A stretch of DNA of 56,058 bases from assembly GCA_021464525.1 (NCBI GenBank), contig JADRCO010000090.1, positions 1 through 56,058 on the forward strand. Direction: 5' to 3'. A model generated the notes under the pieces. The model was not told the origin of the DNA. It searched no databases and saw nothing but the letters and a program-made list of their open reading frames with translations. Below, in pieces: positions 44,401-56,007 of the stretch. The first letter of the stretch is position 1; each line of letters opens with the position of its first letter. A program made the position numbers and the translations under genes. The stretch is from Rhizophagus sp. LPA8_4_AMF. Lineage: Eukaryota; Glomeromycota; Glomeromycetes; Glomerales; Glomeraceae.

Positions 44401-46171
44401 TTATTATGACGAAATAAATGATAAATTAACTTTTCTCAATATTATAGGGACAAAACATCAAAGATGATTTACTGAATGATAATTATATAAACGAAAAAGA
44501 TATGAATTGTAAGTACTTGGATATATAATGAACAGTTTTTAGAATTTATCTAGTTGCTGATTACTGAATTATTCATTGCCCAAAAAAGCTCGGGAAAAAA
44601 AAGATGATGTTATGGAATTTCGTTCAGATATTATAGAACAAGATCATAAGGTTAACGGAGTTTCTCCCGAACTAGAGAAAGTACAAGAGCTACAACAGCA
44701 ACGTTCAGATGAATCTAATGATGACATGTCTTCCGAAAAAGTGCGATCTGCTATTACTATGGACAAATCCCTATGGGATAAATACAATTTAGATGAATAT
44801 GGTGAAGACCAATATGAAATTGAAGGAAGTAATGAAAAGCCGGTACATATTTACTATACCTCTTTTTTTTGAATTTATTGATTCTTATAATTGAAATCAT
44901 ATTTTATATGGTAAAAGACCACGAAAAAGAAATATATATCGGTAAAAGAAAAAAAAACGATGAAAAAACAAAACCAAGGCAAAGTAGATACTGACTCTGG
45001 AAGGATAGATAATAACCAGCAAATTAATAAGAACAAAGATGCAAATATTGAGGATAAAGAAAAAGTAAAGTTTTAATTTACTTAATTAGTTTTTTTTTTT
45101 TTGATAAATATATATTTACGTTTTCCTTTTTTATCAGCAAACGAAAAAGTCAACACAGATTCCACGTGGTAAAAAAGGCAAAATGAAAAAGCTGAAAGAT
45201 AAATATGCTGATCAAGATGAAGAAGAAAGAGCAATTCGTATGGAATTGCTTGGAGTAATTATTTTTTAAATCCTACTTTGCGATGTTTTATTTCTTTATT
45301 AACTAATTATAACATAAATTCACACTATAATAGTCAAACAAAGCACCTAAAAACAAAGGAAAGAAAGGCAAAAAAGAATCTACAAACAAAGGTGTGCCAA
45401 ATTCAGTTAAGGGAAATAAACCAGAAAAAGAACAAAATTTTCAAAATAACCTTTCACAAGATCCAGAAGCTGATAAAGAAGATATTGATGAGGAAAAATT
45501 AGTAAGTATAAATGTTCATCATAAATACGTGAAAATTTATATTTATTAGACATTATTTTCTCTTATTATAATTTAGGCTTCTGATGTAAAGGATGAAGAA
45601 GAAGCCGAAGAAATCCGACAACTTCTTAAGGAAGAGAATATTACTGTATTGGAACCTGAAACAATGGTACTTATATTAAATCTAACTTCTAATATATAAT
45701 GTGGTATTTAATTCGGATTTTCATTTTATAGGAAAGTTTGACGGTATTGGACACTTTAACAGGGTCACCATTACCTGAAGATAATTTACTATTTGCTGTC
45801 CCGGTTTGTGCGCCATATATTTCTTTACAAAAATACAAATATAAGGTTAAATTAACTCCCGGATCAACGAAGAAAGGAAAAGGTAAGTATTATCAAGTGA
45901 ATTTGATTTATATTTTATTGATTAATTACTTACTTTATTATCTTCCTCTAAAGCATGTAAGACAGCAATATCATTCTTTTTAAATGATCCACAATTGACA
46001 CCACGAGAAAAAGAACTTATGAAAAGTATACCTGATACAGAAATGACTTTAGTAATGTTAGGTAAATGTAAAGTATCAGCCCCAAATATCGAACAATATA
46101 AAAAAATTGCAAAGAAAGCCGCAAAAAAAGAAGCATCAAAGGAAGCAGCTAAGCTAGTTGTAGACACTTGA
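41406..46171 (+). CDS. RQC2: Ribosome quality control factor Rqc2/NEMF (NFACT family)
   Basis: Twenty-one exons join in phase to 1081 residues, close to human NEMF. Exons: 41406-41464, 41544-41613, 41689-41790, 41881-42012, 42107-42329, 42425-42511, 42580-42662, 42734-42810, 42879-43304, 43382-43583, 43655-43847, 43922-44100, 44163-44369, 44448-44508, 44589-44842, 44918-45064, 45138-45254, 45334-45501, 45577-45666, 45732-45882, 45954-46171. Rqc2 binds 60S subunits with stalled peptidyl-tRNA, recruits Ltn1 and adds C-terminal Ala/Thr (CAT) tails. NFACT-N starts [10 protein letters not shown] (D9) and has [10 protein letters not shown] (D96, R97), matching residues needed for tailing in yeast. 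A coiled-coil middle is followed by NFACT-R (about 545-640; [32 protein letters not shown]). A Lys-rich linker includes [25 protein letters not shown] ends the protein ([20 protein letters not shown]). Confidence 0.95.
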
Positions 46172-46403
46172 AATCTTTCTGTCATTCATTTATAAGTTTT
46201 GTTATATACTTAAAAATTGTACTAAATAAAAAGATTATTTATTATTTAAAATGTATTATTATAACTCAATAAAAACTTTTTGGCTTGGAACTATACGATA
46301 AAGACACTAAATACAATATCACTATAAATTTACGCATCTTATGAAAGAAATTAAATAAATGGATAAAAAATCTAAATATCTCTTCCTTTTTTAAGAAACC
46401 AAC

Positions 46404-48282
46404 TCAATTCGATAATTCATTAAAAGCAATATAAGCAATTAATATCGTACACAAAATTACAATTACATTTTTAAAGTTTAGCACTCCGTCACTTCCCTGA
46501 TAATTTTTGTTCTTAAACTTAGGTTTAGAGTACATAAAATAACTTGCATATTTTAAGTCGGATTCTTTGTACGGTGCGTATCTGCTTGCTAATAACTTTT
46601 CAATTGCTAATGGTGAATTCATTACACTTCTTTTATGCGTGAATGTATCAAACGTATAACGACCATGGTATGCTCCCATTCCTGACATCCCAGTTCCACC
46701 AAATGGAAGAGTTGACACTAAAACAAGAATGAAAAGGTAAAAGACAGAAATACAAATGAATAATTTAGCTTCGCGTAGTAGCTTACCAGACGCATGTAAC
46801 ATAGTATCATTAATAACTGTACTGCCTGACCGTGTGTTATCCAAAACTATTAAAAAGAGAAGTAATTAAATAAATTCAAAAGTAATGTTGCTCTCTCGTA
46901 TTAACACTTACTGTATTTTATAGTTTTGTCATTTTTACTGAATGGATACAAAGCTAACGGAGTATCTCTTTCATTAATATACTTAATGGCATCATCAATG
47001 CTTTCAACCACAACAATAGGCAAAATAGGTCCAAATATTTCTTCTTGCATTAAACTATCGTCTTTTGGTACATCACTAACTACAGTTGGCTCAATATATA
47101 AGTCATCACGATCTGAGTTGCCACCAATTACTTTCTTTCCTCTGGTTCGTGAAAGTAGATTTGACAAGCGATCCAAATGTCGTTGATTAATTATACGGCC
47201 ATAATCTGGAGATTTTTGCGGATCGCTTCCAAAAGAATCCTTGATAGCTTTGGGTATCTCCTTAATTAAAGCTTCTTGTATTTCTCGTGTACAAAGAATA
47301 TAATCTGGTGCAATACATGTCTATTAATAAATAATCAACATTAGTAGAATTTATTTAAATATAAAAGATTTTACCGTCTTTGTTTTGCTAACCTGCCCAG
47401 TATTAAAAGTTTTACCCCAAACGAGTCTCTTAGCAGTGATAGGAATATCAACATCATTAGCTAGAATAACTGGACTCTTTCCTCCTAATTCCAAAGTAAC
47501 AGGAGTCAAATGCTTAGCAGCTGCTGCCATAATAATCTTTCCAACAGCCCCGGAACCTGTGTAAAATATATGATCAAATCGATATTCTAATAAAGACATT
47601 GTCTCAGTGGCTCCTCCATTTACAATTCGGTAAGCATTTTTGTCCAAATATTGTGAAAAGAGTTTTGTGATTACTGCAGCAGTGTTAGCTGCCATTTCTG
47701 ATGGTTTTATTACTGCAGTACAACCAGCTGCGATAGCCCCTACTAATGGTAATAATACGACGTTCACAGGATAATTCCATGTTCCGATTATGAGCACAGT
47801 ACCTAAAAAATAAATTTGAATTTAGTTTTTTATAATTAATCACGTGATAACATTTATAAAAATTATCCGCATACCAATAGGATCTTTTTTAATATGACAC
47901 TTATTTATCTTATATATCATACTCGTTTTGACATATTCTGGAGAAGCCCATTTGTCCAAATTATCAAGCGCTTCTAAGCATTCTTGTCTAACAATTCCTA
48001 TTTCTGCAAGCATTGACTGAATTTTAGATTTATGCAGATCTTTATATAATGCCTCACATAATTCATCTTGGTTTTCATCGAGTAAATTATATAATTGTTC
48101 GAGTTGTTTTTTACGATATCCTAGTGGTTTTGTAAGATGTTTAGCAAAGGAAGTTCGAAGATCTTCTATGAGCTTTTAAATAAAATGTTTAATGATATTA
48201 ATTAATTTATAATATTAATTGAAAAAAAAAAGAAACTACATACCTGAGAAAATTCATTAACGTCATTAAATTCCAATACCAT
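46404..48282 (-). CDS. Membrane-anchored fatty aldehyde dehydrogenase (ALDH3/Hfd1-like)
   Basis: Six exons join in phase to 509 residues: 48282-48244, 48172-47875, 47802-47393, 47320-46912, 46846-46787 and 46717-46404. It oxidises long-chain aldehydes to acids with NAD(P)+, for example hexadecenal from sphingolipid breakdown in yeast Hfd1. Motifs are [43 protein letters not shown] (nucleotide binding), [10 protein letters not shown] (general-base Glu) and NTGQ|TCIAPDY with the catalytic Cys just after an intron. [12 protein letters not shown] and [16 protein letters not shown] follow. A C-terminal hydrophobic segment ([17 protein letters not shown]) makes it a tail-anchored ER or mitochondrial outer-membrane enzyme, as in ALDH3A2 and Hfd1. 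The start ATG at 48282 opens a 13-codon first exon. The gene converges with RQC2, 232 bases apart. Confidence 0.95.
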
Positions 48283-50850
48283 TTTTACGAAATTTCAAAT
48301 TTTTAATGAAAAGAAATAAGCGGGTCAATCCGTTTATTTTTTTATTATTAAATTAATTGCTGAATGCTGATCCGCATGTGATAGACCGCATGTGATAGAA
48401 AGTATTTCTCAAACTCTTTGATGAAAAACCGCTCCGTGAAGTTAAATTTCAAAATAGCACCATCTCTAAATTGTGTGGATACGATGTATTTATAGAAAAA
48501 AAAAATATTCCCTAATTCAGCAATTAAAGTTTAATTTGCAAGTGGGAGCCAATTATAAATGATTCATTTGCAAGATAACTGAAACTTAATTTCCTATTTC
48601 CTCCAATAATAATTGTCCTTGATTGCTCTTTTGATCACAAATATACATTGTGGGAAATTTTCGCATTAGGATGTGAATTATTCTTATAGTTCTTTCGTTT
48701 ATCCATTTGCTTCTCCCATTCCTTACATTAATAGAAATTTTTGCTAAATTTTTACATACATTGTACCGGCAACTACAACAACGGGTTTGAGTCCATCGTT
48801 AGACGGAGTTTCAAAGTTAAATTATGCATTTTTGCATAAAAGATTTTTTTTGTTTGTATTCAAATAGCGCCCTTTTTAGTAAAAAAAAAGGTAAATCCTA
48901 TTAAATTGTTTACTTTAAAATAGCAATTTTTAAATATAATTTAATTATAAAAAATTTACACTTAAAATATACTCAAACCGCAATTTTTAAGTGTATTTTA
49001 AATTTTAAGTGGTTTCAAGTATATTTTAAAATTTAAATATATTTTTAAGAAATTTTTTTCCATAGGGAAAAGAAGAGGCACGGAATAGGGTTAGCTGTAT
49101 TGGAATATTGGAAGGAATTGGAATTGGAAGGATTGAATGTTACAATTCCAATGAAAAGTCATTGAAAACTTTCAAGAATATCAGACAAAAAATTTATTAG
49201 ATGCAATCGAATATTTTAAAATCAATAAATTACAATGCTAAAATAAACAATTTATATATAATCCTTGGAATCAGTTATAAGGACTATTTATATTATATTA
49301 ATTATAAAGATTTAAATATTTTATGAAATTTATCTCTTTTTTCCTCCATTTTCTAGTAACAATTTTTTTGGTTGAATAATAGGATGTCAAATATAGATTT
49401 TCGGTACATTTTTTTTTCACGTAAAATTTCAACCATTTTGAAAATTAAGAAAAAAAAAAATTTCTAAAGATGTATTGAAGCACCCATTGCTCAAGAGAGT
49501 AGTTCTTATGGCGAATGCTATTACTTATTAGTGCATTTTTTTAACAAGTTAATTCTGTTTACAAAATTTTGTGCTACGAAAAGAGTGGGCTTAAAACATG
49601 TTAAAACACATATAAAGCCGTTGACTTAATTGTGCGCAATAAAAAGATTGGAAGAGTTATTGATTTAGTTTAAATACCGTAGTGCACGCACGCAATATTT
49701 GGAACCATTTTAATCCGCGAGATTTTTGTAATGATACGAATCATTTGCTAAAGTACTACTTCCATTTAAAAAGGCAACTTTAGTTTTAGATCCTGCAGAA
49801 AATAATATCCATTTAATTACGGTTGATTATTGTAGAAACATATGCAATTGCGTGATTACTGATTTGGGGAACCATTTATTTACCTGAACAATACATGGTT
49901 GTTGTATAACAAGTATTGGCTTTAAGGTTATTTGCAGTGCTAGATGTGAAAGTAATTTTTCAAATCCAAGTTGAATTTTTTTTGCAATTCAATACATTGG
50001 AAAAATGCGATTGCTATTCTCAATACACATCAACTAAGTCTTGAGATTAAAGAAGGTAATGAGTAGGTAATAATTTGATTTAATAACAAAATTAGAAAGA
50101 GATGATGATTTAAAAGAAGTGCGATCATTTGGATGATTTTTTTACTAATTAATTAGTATTAGGATTTTGATTTTATAGTATGTTACAACATTGTACGTTA
50201 CAAAAAATACGCAAAACAATACAACGGCTTGTGGAGCTATACTAAAAGAGTACAGCCTCAATGAATGCAAAAGAAAAAATAAAATTGTAATTTTAACTCT
50301 GCTACTATCCATACAGTATCCATAAAGCACAAGCTTGCCTCGGGCGCATAACAAGCATAAATGTCAAATATTGAAACAATGAGTTTTTTTTTCGATTTTA
50401 TATTGTTTTGTTACTTCTGGAATAATATTTGTTACAAGAGGGAACCGTGAAAAGTACAAGAGTACACCGTTTTTTGTAATGGTTGATACAAAAATAGTTT
50501 GTTGCTCTTCATACGGATGTACCTTTTTCTAAGTTTGATTTTTATTCTTTTTGTAACAAAATGTCGAATTTGATAAGATGATGTGGATATTGCATCAAAG
50601 AAGATATGGTTAAGGTGCAATATTCTCCCGGTATTCAAGGATATGTGAATTTGAAATAATCAGCCTGACATAACGTTGATTTATACTTGGAGACAAAAAT
50701 AATAAAAATCGTAAATTTTAAAGAATTGATTTTTTTAGCTTATAGAAAAGTGACTTTTATTTTTTATAAGTATAATAAAATCTACAATATAATCAAATAA
50801 AATTTAATATAATATAATATATATAGATATATTTTTTACAACACTTCATA
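48283..50850. other. Long non-genic stretch
   Basis: No gene is supported. A TCACGTGA palindrome lies nearby at 47840-47847, inside the dehydrogenase intron. A 15-bp tandem duplication (ccgcatgtgatag twice) is at about 48370-48400. The part at 48900-49060 is built of repeated AAGTGTATTTTAA/AAGTATATTTTAA-like words. Less AT-rich fragments at 49560-50650 have short open frames without recognisable products. Confidence 0.45.
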
Positions 50851-51265
50851 TTAGGTATACTATACCTCAGACAAATGCCAGGCATATACATTACAAGTGG
50901 TCATCATCCAACAGCCTAAATGCCCTAGCTGAAGAATTGGGGGGACACATTATAATTGCCTAGTTAACCTTAACCAAGTGAAGCACCTTCAAGATATAGC
51001 CAAACGCCCAAACCCCTCCTTTAAGTTGGTTAAATGTGTTAAATTCCTTTATAATAGACAGGCAGTAGCCAGTAGGTATCAGTACCTAACAATACTTCAT
51101 AATTAACTTCATAATGCTCAGCATTATTATCAAATACCATTTGAGATACTGTATGTTAAACATACCAGGACTTTACTCCTACCACTAACTTTATACCATC
51201 CATTCATAAGATCTATAGATAAAGGTACTGCAATAGTACCTAATGCTAAGGAATCCAAAAGTATC
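50850..51265. repeat. Stretch rich in perfect short palindromes
   Basis: Less AT-rich than the surroundings, and crowded with small perfect inverted repeats: aggtatactatacct (about 50853-50867), atgccaggcat (about 50877-50887), aggtatcagtacct (about 51077-51090), aatgctcagcatt (about 51114-51126), gtatgttaaacatac (about 51151-51165), atctatagat (about 51210-51220) and aggtactgcaatagtacct (about 51223-51241). No coding frame is recognised. It may be a small mobile element family or a structured RNA. Confidence 0.5.
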
Positions 51266-52552
51266 TACCATATTACCATCATTTCTAACCTTTTAACTGT
51301 CTGTATATTATTGCAGAGTAAATGCATTGGAACTGCTTAGCTGCATCTGGATATCATTTCATTTAAATCTTTAGAACTATTCCATTACCATACATACATA
51401 ATAATTATATAATAAAGAAATAGACTATCCTATATAAGTATTTAGTCATCAAATCAGATTACTTTAATCAGCAGATTTCAAAATATATATAGTTTATACT
51501 TATGTAATAATAATTTTTAATTTCCAGTGACAGCTAAAATTGATCTTATGTTCTCAGCCATATAAGAGAATTTATAGATTAATCAATAAGCCAGCAAGGC
51601 TATCAAACTTTTATAATATAATATATTGAACTTTTATTAGTTATTAATTTAGTATTAATTTACTATTTATCTCTTTATTTGTAAACCTTTGCAAATATAT
51701 TTGCCTGCAATTTTAGTAAAATCCAAACATCTCTTATACCAATTGAAAAATTATTTGTATTGTATCTTAATAATATTAAAGCTAAAAAAATAAAATTATT
51801 ATTATTGGATTATTTTCATTAAGATGAACTCATACTATGAATTTCATTAAATTTAAATTATTAGTTAATTAAAAAATAGGAATATGTAGTTTAAAATTTT
51901 TTTAAAATACCTTTAAAATAAGCAATTTTTTGAAAATTTTATATGAACAATAAGTAAACTCTGATACTAATTTAGTTTGGAATCTTATTTTTAATTATTA
52001 TTTAAAAATTTAATATATAATACAAATTATAATTATAACAAGTTATATATTTTTAAAAAATTCAAATCTTGAACTTTTCAAGTAAAAAAAAATTTTTTAT
52101 TAAATAATTATAAATAAAAAACTTTTATAGGCCAAAGTAATTAGTATTAATATATAGCTAAAATTTTATATGAGTTAAAAATTGTAAAATTAAGCCTATA
52201 ATAAATCAAACCATATCGGCTAACTATCAAAATTGGGCCTAATTTTACATAGTAATTTTGATCAACGTTACACCATCACAAATAGTAAAAAAAATTTTTT
52301 TTGTGATCGATTTAGCGAACGCACCCTGAAAAAAAAAAAATAACATATTAAAATACGCGTCAAACCGATGAGCACAACCCAAAACCGATGAGTTTGAGTA
52401 GCGGAAGACTAGTAAATGGCAATTGGCGTCTCGCGCTTTTGAATGTTAACCAGTTATTAACTGTAAATAAAGTTAGTTTACTGCAAAATTACTTTTTATT
52501 TTTTAAATAATATTAAAAATATGTTTATACTTTTTCAGATTTAATTACTAAT
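51266..52552. other. AT-rich stretch upstream of the half-finger gene
   Basis: No gene was found. A hairpin candidate (atcacaaa, 14 bases, then tttgtgat) lies at about 52275-52305. A short direct repeat accgatgag occurs twice near 52365-52391. Confidence 0.45.
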
Positions 52553-53221
52553 ATGTCAAGCACTAATACAAGTTTTGCTTCACTTACAACGTCTTTTACT
52601 ACAACTACATCAGAATTTATCTGTTCCACTTGTCAAAAAAGATTTAAGAAACAAAGTGGGCTTTCACGGCATTTGAGTATTGTGAAAAAATACAATATTC
52701 CGCGTAATGACTTAGATAATTTGTCAGAAACAAACAATGAAAAGTTTAGAAGTATTCTGGTTTACTTAATTCACCGCAAACTTCCATATGGATTTAAAAA
52801 GGGAGGTCGTCAATTAGTGTCTCTTGGCTGTACTGAACATCAGTTTTTTAATATTTTTAAAGGACATATTCATCATCATCATAGTAATAGAAACGTCTAC
52901 AAGTGTATTTTCCGAGGATCTGCTGGATATCAAATATTAAGTGAAATCTTGAATAATCCATTATGGGGTCAAAAATTTTATGAAAATGAACAACAAACTT
53001 ACGTTGTTTTATTTAGTGATCCACCTCAGCATTTAAAAAATAACCCATTAGCCATTGCAACTCGCTGTATTACTGAAGGTGTAAACACTAACAGGCGGAA
53101 ATCTAAATATAATCCTGGAGAAGTTATTGTTGAATGGAAAATTAAGGGTGAAAGAGATGCAAAGGAGAATTATTGTGAAGCAGGATTTATATATATATGT
53201 TTTTGGGTGAAACAAATTTAA
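52553..53221 (+). CDS. Uncharacterised protein with a half C2H2 finger
   Basis: A single exon of 222 residues. After a Ser/Thr-rich start comes FICSTCQKRFKKQSGLSRHL: a Cys-x2-Cys pair, the x12 spacing and the first His of a C2H2 finger. The second His is missing (HLSIVKKYNIP), so classical zinc binding is doubtful. The remainder contains LIHRKLPYGFKKGGRQLVSL, a His run (HIHHHH), a central YKCIFRGSAGYQILSEIL segment and VIVEWKIKGERDAKENYCEA near the end. I do not recognise the domain. It points tail to tail at the large gene that follows, with 100 bases between the stop codons, so the two may form one unit. Fingers of this kind occur in element-encoded proteins; that link is an inference. Confidence 0.7.
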   Translation: MSSTNTSFASLTTSFTTTTSEFICSTCQKRFKKQSGLSRHLSIVKKYNIPRNDLDNLSETNNEKFRSILVYLIHRKLPYGFKKGGRQLVSLGCTEHQFFNIFKGHIHHHHSNRNVYKCIFRGSAGYQILSEILNNPLWGQKFYENEQQTYVVLFSDPPQHLKNNPLAIATRCITEGVNTNRRKSKYNPGEVIVEWKIKGERDAKENYCEAGFIYICFWVKQI

Positions 53222-53321
53222 AATTTTATTGTAATAGAAAAAAAAAAATTATATACATCTATATTAAAGTGTTCTGATTTTTTTTTCTATCCAAATATTA
53301 ACCAAAGATAAATTTTTAAAA

Positions 53322-55584
53322 TTATAAAATGTGAATATGTTGAGGTTTTGGATAGGAAAGTGAGACATTATTTTGAGAATAAAATAGAAGTCGGTTTTCA
53401 TGTTCCAAAATTTCGCAGATTGCTGACGTTTTATTTTGAAATTTTCCACCATTCTTGAGAGTTTTCTTAAAAAAATAACAAACATGATTGTGATTCTTTT
53501 TTTCAACAGCACTGCACGAAAATGCATTTAATCCCCACCTTTTATGGATAAGCATAAATTCCCAAACATGTGATACCAAAACATGTATATAAGGGGTTAT
53601 ATCTGATGATCGATAAAGTCCTTGTTCTAAAATAGTATTAGTTTTGGAATCTATTACCGTTTTTTTCAAAAATAATTCACACCATGCTATTGCTTTTAAA
53701 CGAAAATATTGTGGATCTGTTTTTTTTTCTCCTAAAAGATCATATAATTCAGCAAATCCATCCCACAAACTTTTAATTAATGCAGCACGTTCTGGATCAA
53801 AAAGTTTTGTCAAATTAAAATTCTGAAGAACACGAAGCTTATCATCTCCCATTAAAGAGGTGTAATTCCAATTCTCAGTACCATGAATTTTCCAAAACTC
53901 AAATCGGATTTTTAATTTTTCCATCTCTTTGATTATAATATTCCGAGATATGTCATTAAATAATCCCTCATTTTTGATTTCTTGTAAAACTAACTCCCAC
54001 AAGCGGTCAGTTATACGTAACATTATGTGAAGCTTATCTGGAATATGATTTTTAAGCGAAATCATATTGAAAAGTGGTGGTAATTTATGACCTGGGTATG
54101 CTATTGGATTTTCATTTAAAATACTTATTGATTTACTAATCACCCAGTCATCAACTTGCCCATTTCCACGTTGGTTTTTAGTTATCTCACACCATGGACA
54201 GAAATAATTAGAGTTTGCAGCGTTAAAACCCAAACAGGTAGCAAGAAACTTCCAATCTGAGCTAAAAAAAAGCTCAAAATTCCAAAAAATATTGTTGATA
54301 ATCATTCCATTGTTACTTAATTCTTGCAATTCTTGAATTAGGGCATTTACTGCAACTTTTAAAGTTGGATAATTTTCTGTTCCCGGAAATAGAACAGTTG
54401 TATAATGATAATCAGGCTTGAAAAGATTCATTGAATCATCCAATAGTGCTACGGTAATCATCACATGCTTTACCTTTCGTCCTACGTTCCGCCCATCACC
54501 AGATATACGAAGATGAATAGTTGGTATTGCAGGATCTAATACTCCCTTTTTAATATATGATGGTATTATATACTCAAGAATTTTTTTAACACTTCGGTAA
54601 GCACCCTTTCCTGTTGCATTAACAACTTGTTCAATAATTAATGGATCGGTTATATCAGGCTCTTCCAAAGGTCCTTCTTGTACAATAGTAGAATGTAAAT
54701 CAATAAAATGAATGGGTATTAATTTTCCCATACATGCATTAATCTCTTGACGGGTTTGAGAAATGGCATATTCTCGTGGTAATGTTGATTCTATAGCTGC
54801 AAGATGACGATATGCATCACGAGGTATATTTTCTATATCTTGTACATATGCCATTGATTGTAATTTTTGTTTTTTTTTAATACTATCATCATCTTCAAAT
54901 GTTATATGATATTCTTTATTTTCTATAGTAAAATCCAAAGTTCTTAAAACTACACGATCTTTAGGATTGTAAAAGTCTTTAATTGAATTTTCAAAGTGTA
55001 TTTGTTCTTTTTTTGCAAGACCCTTTGCACATTTAATCTGTGTAGTTTTGCTTAATTCTTCATGTAGTTTCAATTTGTGTAGCCTACCTTTGTGATTTCT
55101 ATTAATGCATTTTAATTGAAGTCCAAAGAGATAAACTCCAGAAACAGCAGTCTTCTTATCTGGTGTTATAATCTGATAAAATATGTATAAATTAAAATAC
55201 TTTCTTTTATTAAAATAATAAACGTATAAATGTATAAAAACCTACTTTGTGCAGTTCAACAGAAGCATCAAATGGTGATTGAGCTGAAACAACTTGATAT
55301 TGTAAATTATCTCCAAAACAAATTAGGTAATGAGGTTTTTCTTCTGCGTAATAAATAGAACATTGAATAGTATGACTTCTACTAGCCCGGCCCCAGGTAG
55401 TTTTAATAATATAATTATCAGGTATGGGAAAATAATTAGGTGCTTCGGTATGATTTACAGTTGGTGGGTAGGTACCTTCTTGAATAACAACATAAGTAAA
55501 TTTCCGGTCACCATAGTATATTATTTCAGATGAAATAGGGTAATTTTCTTTTTCAAAAGGTTTTTGCTGATTAGAATTTGACAT
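53322..55584 (-). CDS. Large uncharacterised protein, possibly an RNase H-like (DDE) transposase or derivative
   Basis: Two exons join in phase to 729 residues: 55584-55246 and 55172-53322, with a GT...AG intron of 73 bases. The start is the first ATG (MSNSNQQKPFEKENYP). The N-terminal region of about 110 residues has a compact, beta-rich look. Exon 2 continues with a Cys- and Lys-containing linker, then RISGDGRNVGRK (D339), a hydrophobic strand, SSDWKFLATCLGF (D419), a knuckle CPWC (438-441), DKLHIMLRITDRLWE (492-506), a helical insert, and SAVEKKNHNH (E670). The order D...D...C-x2-C...E is compatible with an RNase H fold transposase with an insertion domain. It resembles large proteins of unknown function that I recall from cnidarians and sponges. 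The frame is intact, so it may still be active or domesticated. No terminal repeats were found around it. Confidence 0.65.
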
Positions 55585-56007
55585 TGAAAGTAACAATTTT
55601 TTTTACGCGTTAAAAAATATCAGCATATAAAAAATTGTACAACAGATCTATAAAAATGTGATAAGTATAAAAATTTCTGGTTATTAAAAATTCAATATGA
55701 GTCTTAACACCATATTTCTTTATCACTTAACTTTCGTAATAGTAACAGATAAATGTGTGGCATCATTAGTGTTACCACATAATGTCAGGTGATTTGACTA
55801 TCATTATGATTGGCCCATAAAATTTGGGGTTATCTCAAAAAATTTAGGGTTAGGGTATAGATTAGCGCATATGCCATAATAAATATTAGCTTAAGCTATT
55901 TAACTTAGCTCAAATTATACTAATTTAAACTAATTTAAATTGGCTTAAGTTTTATCTAAAAATAAAAAAATAATATTTAATATAGTTTTATAATATTATT
56001 ATATAAT

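Noticed and set aside
44509..44575. Non-canonical GT-AC intron in the Rqc2 gene
   Set aside because: A canonical in-phase AG exists at 44588 and gives a complete model, so a non-AG acceptor need not be invoked.
20530..48282. Biosynthetic or functional gene cluster
   Set aside because: The genes are unrelated housekeeping functions on both strands with separate promoters.
52130..55900. Terminal inverted repeats around the two-gene unit
   Set aside because: Candidate matches (gggcc... near 52236 and 55815) share only a few bases and are not convincing.
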